Origin: Aquanectria penicillioides
Lineage: Eukaryota; Ascomycota; Sordariomycetes; Hypocreales; Nectriaceae
Reading direction: 5' to 3'
DNA length: 64,000 bases
NCBI GenBank assembly: GCA_003415625.1
Contig: PYIU01000002.1
Location: forward strand, 4,588,001 to 4,652,000
This document shows positions 31,899 through 40,888 of the stretch, piece by piece. The notes beneath the pieces were generated by a model that was not told where the DNA came from, ran no database searches, and saw only the letters and a list, made by a program, of their open reading frames with translations. Within the stretch, counting starts at the first letter, position 1. Each line of letters opens with the position of its first letter. The translations under genes and the position numbers were made by a program.

Positions 31899-32183
31899 AT
31901 CTTCGTGAGATGGATACAAGTCTTGCTACTTCATGGCATCACCGCACGCCCAATAAAGCGAGATTTAAAACACATAGGCAACATTAGGCAGACTGCACAA
32001 TATTCAAGCTCATAATTCTAAAGGAGCATGTAATTGAAACAAAAGCCCCTTGGGGCATTAAACGTATACGACATGGTATTTTAAGTCTAGAATCCGCTGA
32101 CCTGCCTTCCAAGCCCCAGTAGATGAACTCCGCAAACGCCGTGTTTTCTCCTCCGTGAGTATCCATAACCCGATTTATCCACA

Positions 32184-33701
32184 CTAATCGTCTGTCTCAA
32201 TACCGATAGACGACTTCTTGAGCTCGATTTCTGATTTGAGTTGCTTGATCTGGGCCTCGAGGCGAGTCCGCAAGATCTTGTTCTGGGTACGACCTAGCTC
32301 GACTTGCTTGTTGCCTAGCTGCTTCTGCAGATCAGCGATGATGTCCTTGACGCCTTGCAGCTCATCACGCTGAGCGCGGGCGTCATCGTCGAGGTCGTCG
32401 TCGTCATCGTCATCGTCGTCATCATCGTCCGATACCTCCTCAGATTCGTCGGCTTCGATGCTATAGTGAACAGCAGGTGTGTTGACTTGGGTGGTAGTCA
32501 TAGGAGTGCCCATATCCATTCCAGTAGCCGGCGTCTCTGCCATGAGATCATCCGCAAACGCAGCCTCCAAATCGGCCTCGAGATCATCATCGCCTTCATG
32601 GTCGCCAAATACATCTTGGCTCTGGAAGTAATCCATGCTGTCGTCCACCTCACCCTCAGCATCTTCATCGACACCGTATTCATCGTCATTATCTGGTTGT
32701 CGGTCATCGACCCATTCCCAACGTGTTGAAGCCGCCTTGGCATCTTCGCCGAGTAGGCGCTCAACTTCTGCTTCTTTATCTTCAATCTCTTTACGACTAA
32801 TTGTCTTCGCAAATCGGCGATTGACACAGTCGTGCATGGGAGGCGTTAGCCCGTGCGGCCATCTAAAATGGGTGTCGATCATGCCAGGAAGCGGAGCTTG
32901 CTTGGCCTCGGCATCATTCGCCACCTGTTGGAAGACGAGTAGCATCTGGCAGATGTCGGCTGACTTGAGCAGGGATTTTCGATCCCACGTCTTCATAGCT
33001 TCCGTGATGGTGGGCAAATCGACCATCACAGCTGCATACCGAGTGCCCTTGACCACCAAAACCGCCCGTCGTGAATCTTCGTCAAAGAACTTGAGCTGGA
33101 TATCGGCTCCTCCCATGCTTCGCGCAACACCAATCTTGCCATTCTCCATACACCAACGCACGTAGTCACAATGCTCTCCGGGTATCATGCGTAGGATAAA
33201 CTGTTCCTCGATCGAAGGGTCCTTTTCACGGTCGCTAGCTTCGGAGTCGTACCCATCGCCAGGCGGGTGCATAGGCGCCCGGCCCTTGGGCTTGACAACG
33301 AGCGTCGGGGTCATCGCTGACTTGGAAGCCTTGAGTTTGATTTTAGTCGGCGCGTGCGACGCGGCGAGGGGCTCGTCGTCGTCGTCATCGTGCGGGCGCT
33401 TCTTGCTCTCGACGAGCTTCTGCGTTGGCTTCGGCTGCCTTCCGGCCTTGGTCTTCGCAGGCGGTTTCTCGGCAGGGGTCGAGGGTTGGGACTGCGTGAT
33501 CTTGAGCTTAACTTTACGAGAACCACCCTCAGTCGGCGTAGCGGAGGCGACTGCGGAAGCAGCACCTGAAGTTGCCTTTGTGTTCGAGGCAGCCGCCTTA
33601 GAGTCTGCGACAGACGGAGATCGGCTAACGTTGATCTTGAGTCGCGGCTTCGCTGGCGCCGGCGTCGGCATCGAGCCAGCTCCATTCGTGGGTGGAGGCA
33701 T
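32184..33701 (-). CDS. TAF7: TFIID subunit TAF7
   Basis: An intact 505-residue ORF from ATG 33699-33701. A basic/Pro-rich N-terminal 160 residues leads into the TAFII55 N-terminal domain at about 166-320. The domain starts IEEQFILRMI and includes ARSMGGADIQLKFFDEDSRR, KGTRYAAVMVDLPTITEAMK, then HGLTPPMHDCVNRRFAKTIS. An acidic tail holds a run of about a dozen Asp, and a final Leu/Gln-rich coiled coil ends KKSSIGIETDD. TAF7 binds TAF1 and regulates its activity within the general transcription factor TFIID in the nucleus. The conserved domain is full length and unbroken. Confidence 0.95.
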   Translation of the reverse strand: MPPPTNGAGSMPTPAPAKPRLKINVSRSPSVADSKAAASNTKATSGAASAVASATPTEGGSRKVKLKITQSQPSTPAEKPPAKTKAGRQPKPTQKLVESKKRPHDDDDDEPLAASHAPTKIKLKASKSAMTPTLVVKPKGRAPMHPPGDGYDSEASDREKDPSIEEQFILRMIPGEHCDYVRWCMENGKIGVARSMGGADIQLKFFDEDSRRAVLVVKGTRYAAVMVDLPTITEAMKTWDRKSLLKSADICQMLLVFQQVANDAEAKQAPLPGMIDTHFRWPHGLTPPMHDCVNRRFAKTISRKEIEDKEAEVERLLGEDAKAASTRWEWVDDRQPDNDDEYGVDEDAEGEVDDSMDYFQSQDVFGDHEGDDDLEADLEAAFADDLMAETPATGMDMGTPMTTTQVNTPAVHYSIEADESEEVSDDDDDDDDDDDDLDDDARAQRDELQGVKDIIADLQKQLGNKQVELGRTQNKILRTRLEAQIKQLKSEIELKKSSIGIETDD

Positions 33702-34564
33702 GATGGCGATCGTGAAGGCTCGTCAGGGAATGGACGTTGGTTAAACGAGGAGCGAAGCTCTCTGCTAGACGCAGACGAGCCTAGCGCAGGTTGGAGCGCC
33801 CCGTATCAATCCGGTCAGGGTCGCGTATGTATTGGTACCGGAGCGCGGCGCGTGGGCCTCGGGAGGGTGGGCAAAAGGCCGTGGACGAGATTCGCGATGG
33901 TGGGTGTGTTTGCTGAGTTGAAGTCGAAACGCAGCAAGCAATTATTGAAGTCAGGTACAGAGCACCAGTAGCAAGTAGCAGACGCGGGTGCGTGGCGCAG
34001 CCCCGCTTTTATCCGCGATAAAGCCACGATGAGTCGATGCAGACCTGAGGCTAGTGAGATCAGCTTGACCAACTTGACGAAACAGACCATTCGATTGTTT
34101 TGATGGAATGGATCAGTGCCAATTGGAGATACTGCAAGATTCGCGTGTTTGCAATGTACTCCCTATTAGATGCGAAATGCAAGGCGGAACATGGGATATT
34201 AATAGCCCGCACGCCGTCGGTTTCCATACACATTCACAATCATTCTACTTGGGATGGCTTGCTTGGTTCAGTTTTGAATCGCCAACATGATGTTTTTTGT
34301 ATTGCGTTGAATCAATACCGAAAATCGACTTGCCTTTATGAGCCTGATTCGGTTCTGTAATAGATACTATGAAAACAAATGCAAAAAGAAGCGACAATCC
34401 TACATCGCTCAAGAATATATGCCATCAACCAACGCCTACCAATGCCTCGTGAAATGGCTGGGTATTTTTGTTTTCAGACCTCCTCTTCGTCTCCTCAGAT
34501 TATGAGACCAGATTAATCGACGAGCTGCGAGCGAATGCATTAGCGGTGATTAGGATTTACAAGA
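33702..34564. other. Intergenic
   Basis: TAF7 promoter and the 3' UTR of the glycosyltransferase gene. Short ORFs only. Confidence 0.5.
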
Positions 34565-36400
34565 TCACCAGTTGATACCGGTCCATCCGTAGGACCCGTC
34601 TACATTCACCCAGCCGCTGTGCTCAAAGGCTTCTTCCCAGCCCATCATCACCGCCAGCAGCCGGCAACCCATGGCACTCACAGCGCAAACAATCTGGTCA
34701 CTTACACCAGAAAGCACTGCCAAGTCCATCATGTACGCTCGCCCGATAAGACTTCGCAATCTCAGCGTCTGTTCTGACGGGGGAGCCATGTGCCTAGCTT
34801 CCAGATTCACACCTTTGATTCTCACACCATCGGGAGCATTAGCAGCATTGTTCTTGCGGTCAACGCCGAGGTTCCAAAACATGGGCGCAAAGAAGCCACC
34901 TTCCCAACCAAATGTTTCATCCACAAAGTGATGAATTATGTCGGGGTTCGTGTTGGCTTCCTCAATAGCACCTTTTGAAGCCAGACGGATTCGCTCTTGG
35001 GAAGCGACAACATTCAAGAACTCAGGCTCTTCATAGACCATCGGGTCATCAGAGGCGATGACGTTCATGTACTGACGGCTTGTGGTCTGGGCAGAAGATT
35101 TATTGTAGTACTCGTTGACGAGATTTCCCGCTTTCTCGAGAAATACCTCGGAAGGGATATAGCCATCGCGGTACTGGTACTCAATTGGATGCTGATCTCC
35201 ATGACGAATGTGAAGTCCCATGACAGGCATGTCAGGGGTGTTCGAGCCGCCGACCTTGGCTTTGGCCCGGAGCTTACTGATGCGCTCGTCCACATAGGTT
35301 TGGTCGTCTTTGTTTAGACCAAACATGGCCTGGTAACCGGTGTGGGCAAGATCATAGAGTCCGCGGAGTCCACGGTCAGCACCAGCCGTACGGTGACTTT
35401 TGGCGAGCAGGGCCGGAAAGATTTCCTTTGCTGTAACAGTTGAAACGACCAGATGGCGGGCTTGGAAAGGACAAGGAACCATGTGATGTCGAGGAGGTGG
35501 TCTGCAGTCAGGGATAGGAGGAGGGGCGAAGATGTCAGTGTAAGTGCCGTACGCCCAACGGGTATCATCGACGAAAAACGCCCGGCCTTGCTCCTTAGCC
35601 AGTCCATAAAATGTCCACATCATCATAAGAGTGTTTCCCAAGCCCGCATCGGGGGTCTCCAACACAAAGGTCATGGAGCTTTGGCAAACGGGTTTGTACT
35701 TCATTGATGGCTTCTCCATCCCGACAACTTGACCAGTCTCCTTAATATGGACATTTTTGGAAGGTCCGGGAAGCAAACCCGTCTTCTCCGCCTCATACAC
35801 GTCAATAAAATAATCGTCCGGAGCGTCGTAACTCAACATCGCCTGCTCCGAGAGGGGGTTCTTATGATGAAGGTCTCTGGCACGGGAGGAGACTTCTCGA
35901 CACTGCACGCCCATGTCGGCGTACTGTTCAATGGACAATGGGAATTCATAATCATAAGGGATAGAAACAGTCCACTTAGAATGACCCTTGCTGTCGCTGA
36001 TCACGATGGGAGTGGGAAAGTCCGGGAGGGCATCCTGACCAACCATTTCGAATTCCTGCTGCGCAAAGTAGGGCCAGACGGCCGGAATCACGACATCGCG
36101 GCTTCCAAATAGCGTGAAAACAACATAAACGGCAGTCAGCAATCCAGCGAGAAGGAAAAGGCGGCGAAAGACTCGGCTCGGCCGAGTCACCAAAATCTGA
36201 GAAGGAGTCCTCTTTGGTCTCGGGACCAAGGCGGGAAGACTTGGTGAAGGGGGAGGTGAGAAAAGAAGGTGGTTGAAGTTGAATCGGGAAGAAGTGGAAG
36301 ATAGGGGGCCACGGTCGTTGTGGTTGTACGTGCCTCCTCGGCGGAGGTTGAGTCTAGCTGGTGCAACCAGCATTTTGGTGTGAGTCGAAGCGGACGCCAT
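34565..36400 (-). CDS. Type II membrane glycosyltransferase, FUT8/GT23-like
   Basis: I start at ATG 36398-36400, giving 611 residues; the frame stays open upstream but has no earlier ATG. A cytoplasmic tail of ~80 residues precedes one membrane anchor (residues ~80-98, RLFLLAGLLTAVYVVFTLFG), the layout of Golgi glycosyltransferases. The luminal domain has SMTFVLETPDAGLGNTLMMM, a GLHIRHGD motif like the HxRRTD loop of alpha-1,6-fucosyltransferases, a YMNVIASDDPMVYEEPEF strand, and a C-terminal LAVLSGVSDQIVCAVSAMGC that parallels the VC-SSxVCR end of that fold. I infer a GT-B enzyme of the FUT8/NodZ type using a nucleotide sugar; the donor and acceptor are unknown. Protein intact. Confidence 0.75.
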   Translation of the reverse strand: MASASTHTKMLVAPARLNLRRGGTYNHNDRGPLSSTSSRFNFNHLLFSPPPSPSLPALVPRPKRTPSQILVTRPSRVFRRLFLLAGLLTAVYVVFTLFGSRDVVIPAVWPYFAQQEFEMVGQDALPDFPTPIVISDSKGHSKWTVSIPYDYEFPLSIEQYADMGVQCREVSSRARDLHHKNPLSEQAMLSYDAPDDYFIDVYEAEKTGLLPGPSKNVHIKETGQVVGMEKPSMKYKPVCQSSMTFVLETPDAGLGNTLMMMWTFYGLAKEQGRAFFVDDTRWAYGTYTDIFAPPPIPDCRPPPRHHMVPCPFQARHLVVSTVTAKEIFPALLAKSHRTAGADRGLRGLYDLAHTGYQAMFGLNKDDQTYVDERISKLRAKAKVGGSNTPDMPVMGLHIRHGDQHPIEYQYRDGYIPSEVFLEKAGNLVNEYYNKSSAQTTSRQYMNVIASDDPMVYEEPEFLNVVASQERIRLASKGAIEEANTNPDIIHHFVDETFGWEGGFFAPMFWNLGVDRKNNAANAPDGVRIKGVNLEARHMAPPSEQTLRLRSLIGRAYMMDLAVLSGVSDQIVCAVSAMGCRLLAVMMGWEEAFEHSGWVNVDGSYGWTGINW

Positions 36401-36956
36401 CGTGTCGTCGGATTGAAAAGATCGTAAGTAAGTTGAGAAGTGAGAAACGATGGGGTGTTCCAAGGAGAGTTGGGTTTGAAGTGGTCGAACTAGGAAGCTC
36501 GGTTCGGGATCAAGGATAAGTCGTCGTTAGGAAAGAAAGCAAGTGAAGGGCGTTCAACGTCGAAAACGGGTCCCGGTAGCGAAGGAGTGACGAGAAAGGG
36601 GGGATGTGTATCCAAGACGGGCGTCAAGCCGACATAGAAGCAAACAGGTACAGAGTCGTAGGTAGACAACGGTGCATTTGGGGAGACGCGAAACCAGCGT
36701 GCGTCTCTCCCCGCGCTTAGGCACGAGCAATGAAAGAAGGAAAAGGTGAGGTCGAAGTGGAAGTAACAGAGTGGTCCACGATGATATTCATGGACGAAGG
36801 GTCAACTAGTCCAGCTCCGGGCTCGGGTGTTCAGGTCAGCCTCAGGAGAGAATAGTCGGTTTTGGTCCAGCGGCGGAAATGATCGAGGGCGTTGAAACAA
36901 CAAAATGTCCGAGGCAAAAGAAGGTAAAGACGGATGTCGGATAGAAGGGGGTGTGA

Positions 36957-36998
36957 GGTGAGTGAGTGAGTGAGTGAGTGAGTGTGCGTGTGTGTGTT
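36957..36998. repeat. GAGT/GT microsatellite
   Basis: Tandem GTGA units passing into GT repeats, upstream of the glycosyltransferase gene. Confidence 0.85.
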
Positions 36999-38974
36999 CC
37001 AAGGATCAACCCAAACGGAATCAAATCAAATCAATCAATCAAATGAAGGTAAACGGAAACACCAAAGATGAAGATGATAAGTGAACCAGGGAGGCGTCAG
37101 GAGGCGCAGAAGAAACAAAAAACGGGGTGCAGAGGAAGACGTCAAGTCCCCATGCAGAGAATGGAGGAAGGTGAAATTGAAAGGAAGAGGAAGGTCGGGA
37201 TGCAGGATGTTGGCGTTTGACGCTGGGCGTCGTTGGCGTTGGCGTTGGTGCTGGGTTGGCCAGCGCCGGGAAAGCTCAGGGCAGTAGCATGGATCGGGGA
37301 CCCGCTCAAGCACAGGAAGGACCCAGGGAAGGGCCCCGGAGGCCAAACCTACTTGGGGTTTGGCAAGGTTTCGTGTAGTGCCTTCCCGTGCAGGCCCCAT
37401 CAGTCAGTCTGAGCAAGAGCGAGGGAAAAAAAGGCGTTCGGGCCTTGGATGGAAGCAAGCTCCGAGGCTGTGACCAGTGAGCTTTACAGCGAGCTCGCAC
37501 GCTTGGCTTTTGCCGAGTCTCGTTTACATGTACTTGGGCGGCTGGTGAAGCACCGGAGCCTCTTTTTCCTCCTCTCCGATTCAGTTCACTGCAAATAACT
37601 TTCGGATACGTGTAGCGTGACGTTTCCTCATCATTTTGCTACCGTCACTCTTGCATCTCTAGGGACTCAGCAGGAACGGCATCGCATCTTCCGTACTGTA
37701 GCTCTGACATCTCAGCCTTCCCTAGCTCCCATCCTACAGCTCCTCTCCCGCGTAATGCTCAATGATGAGCTCAAATGCCCCCGCTCCTCAGACCATTGGT
37801 GCCAGATGAATGCTCCAAAACCTGCAAGAGCGGCAACATCGGGAGGGGTCTCAATGTTGCTCACCAGTCGCAGGTTGATTGATATCCGCCAGGGGTGTCA
37901 GCGACTGAGCCACTGAGCCACAAGGAGCACAGACATGCAGCCAAGGCAAGAACCGCAGCGCCCAGAGGCACAAAGTGTGCCTAGGCAGATAGGGTGCGCG
38001 CTATTGCTCGAGTACATTAGTTCCTGACTATCAGGCTTTAGGCGTGTTTGATGGTACTCTATACGAAAAGAGCGATTTGACATAATACCAGGATCCATAG
38101 TGTTGTTGATACAAGACACAGACACACGATACACGGTTACTCTGGCTCTGGGTGAGGCCGGTTGCTCAACAGCCAGCCAAGGGAATACGCCCCTCACAAA
38201 CATGGAACACATGGAAATGGCCAAGTTCATGCGATAAGAGATCGCCATCGACAAGCCATACGTGGTGCACACAGCGAAAGGGGAGTGTGGGTGGCGATGA
38301 CTGAAAAGCAAGGCTCCTCATTCAAGGTGCCGGCTCCTGAGTGCCGTGACCAGACGTGACGAAAAGACGCCGGGCCTCAGAATCCGTCTGATATCATCTC
38401 GTGGGTCGAGATATCGCCCGTTCCCCTCCAACATGTACATTAGGTTCGATACCACCTACCAGTCACTGGGCCTGCACATGTTGAGGGAGACGAAGAGCAC
38501 AGGCGGAAAATAAGGTCAAGGGAAGCCAAAAAAAAAATTCCAACAGTTGCGATACCTCTCCCCAGAGTCACTCCTTCATCAAAAAGCAGCTGGGCAAGTA
38601 CCTGCAGCAGATGTTCCCCACACCCCCTCGTTCACACAATCTGCAGGAACGCGAGGTAGCTTGGCAGGGGGGTTCCCTTTCCCGTCTCCATCATAGTGTC
38701 GGCCGCTGGGGACCGGCCTCGTCGCTAGCCTCGTTTCACATTGAAAGCCATAGTCTAACGTCCCAAACTAGGCCTCGCCACCAATCACAGCCCGCCTTGC
38801 TCGGCCTCAAATGGCCTGCGACAGGCCATGGCAATCTCGGTGCCGTCTTTCAAGGAGCCACGAGGGGATCCCTTGTCAGTCAGCCATCAGATCAGCCCAG
38901 CCAACCAGGTTGCTCTGGAAGCATTCTTTCGTCCCATCTATGAAGCTCCAATCTCTGTATCCATACAGGAAGTA

Positions 38975-39174
38975 CAGTGGTTATCCTAGTAACTGGAACG
39001 AATTCAGACATCCCTGTTTTGCCTCGAATCGTTCCGGTTAGAGGGCGAATTCCATAAACAGGGGTGAAAATACTATGAGAAGGACCCAAAACACCCCTGC
39101 AAAGAGATGAGAAAATATTCCATTTATCGGGCGTTTTCCACACATTGGCGTTCCAGTTACTAGGATAACTACTG
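38975..39174. mobile_element. 200-bp MITE, Tc1/mariner (pogo-like) type
   Basis: Terminal inverted repeats of 26 bp match at 25 positions: left 38975-39000 and right 39149-39174, both reading CAGTRGTTATCCTAGTAAC inward. They are flanked directly by TA on both sides (38973-38974 and 39175-39176), the target duplication of Tc1/mariner elements, and they begin CAGT as pogo-type ends often do. The 148-bp interior has no coding capacity and includes a small inverted pair (ACAGGGGTG / CACCCCTG). It is therefore a non-autonomous element that would need a transposase from elsewhere. Confidence 0.85.
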
Positions 39175-40888
39175 TAAGTAGCCTCTGGGCCTGGTCCCCA
39201 GGAGGCCATGACTCTAATCCTCTACTGCAACTTCTCGCCCACCTACACATGCGTCGGTGGCTGCACACTCATACAGAAATAAATTTAAAAAAAAAAATTA
39301 AAAAAAAAAACACTTTCAAGAAACAAAACGAAACTTCAATCCAAACAGACTTGCCCTCTTGGCTGGTTCCATTTATTGCGCGTATTGTCCCACGCCATGT
39401 GCCCCGTGTTTTGCCTTGGTCACAGGCTCTCCCCCTCGTCTCGCCAATTGTCTCGCCATCTCTGCCGCATTCATGCCTTTTGCGCCCATCCAACCGCAAC
39501 AAGAGCCGGAGACGGTAGCATAGCCACTTGTAGAGAGAAAGGGAGGGGAAAAAAAACTTTACTCCCACCGCCACTTGTATACTTGGCTGCCGTCTCATCA
39601 CACGCGGAGCGAAAAGGGAGATCCAACGGAAACCGGGGGGGGGAAACGTCCCAATCTTCCATCCCATCGCAAGATTTCCTCCATCATCACACCGCGAGAA
39701 GCACCAGGACGCGTCCTCGAGTCTTGAACGTGGAACATGGCCACCCTGGTTTCCACCAATGGCAGCGCCCCGTCGCCGACTCCGTAAAACCATGCGGCCT
39801 GCAACATGCAACCCGGATTTGATTTTTGTGCAAATGCCCGTTCCCCTTGAAGAGCCCCCCCCTCCCTCAACCCTTCTATCGCCGTCATTGTCTATCGCCC
39901 GGTCGGCGCTGCGGTGGTCGGCGTCTACGGCATATCCGTGCGCTTGTCACCTCGCCAGATCCAGATCCAGGTCCTTGTCTTTCATCGAAAGGGTTTTTCG
40001 TCAGCCACAACAACCGTGATTGCTCCCATCCAAGCGTCCGGCGTCTGTCCCCGTCTCAGCCATAGCCGTTTGTCGTTACCTGTCTCCGAGGCATTTTAGT
40101 TCCACCGGCTCCGGGCTCTTGCATCCAGTGCTGCCTGGGACCTGAATCTGCTTCCAGCTTGAGGCCCGCTCGCCTGTCCTCGGTCCTCCGCGAAAGCGCC
40201 GTAACCTCTCCGCGGAGCAAACCGCAAGCGCAGCAAGCGCATGAGCAATCGACACGCTGTTCCTGTCACAAACGAAAAGTCATTGTTTTTAATGTAGATA
40301 GATATCCTCTTTGTTGTTCTCTAGGCTCGTGTCCTATCGTATCCATTCTTATTCCATGTAACGCAAAAAGCACAATACGCCGTTCGTATCGCCCACTCCA
40401 CCACTCCCGCCTCCTCATCCACCATCCACTGCCATATAATACACGCTTGCTCTGTTGAATGAAAAGGCATAACGAGAAGGAAATTGTTCCCAATGTAGAC
40501 GCCTCATTGCGTCATACTTCTTTCTCAATCGCTCACTCACTCACTCAATAAATTACTTACACACATATGCGGCGTTTCCCGTCCCGTCCTCTTCCTCGTC
40601 GAGCCAGTTTGCTTATCCCGTTCCCGTCTACCAGAAACATCGGCACGGGTGCCCACATCATGAATTAAACAGTGTTCCATCGCCTCGCCTCCAAGGCCCC
40701 TTTTTTCCGTGACAAACGAAAGTGATCGGGTATAACGCAAACAACCCCCGTTCCGTTGAAATAGTATCCCGTTCCCCAACGCCGTTTGCTTTGCTCAAAT
40801 TCAGGTACCAGTGCTCGTCAACAAAGAAAATGAAAATCAAAACTCGGTCTTCCCGCTCCCTTCTTCTTCTTCTTCATCGTCTTCTTTC

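Larger units (their letters stand above)
36401..40888. other. Intergenic, 4.5 kb
   Basis: Upstream of the glycosyltransferase and downstream of the kinesin. It holds a GAGT/GT repeat (36957-36998), a 200-bp MITE (38975-39174), an A-rich tract (39288-39310) and a CT-rich region near 40860. ORFs are short and unsupported. Confidence 0.5.

Noticed and set aside
33187..33744. 185-codon ORF antisense to TAF7
   Set aside because: Overlaps a conserved gene; low-complexity composition.
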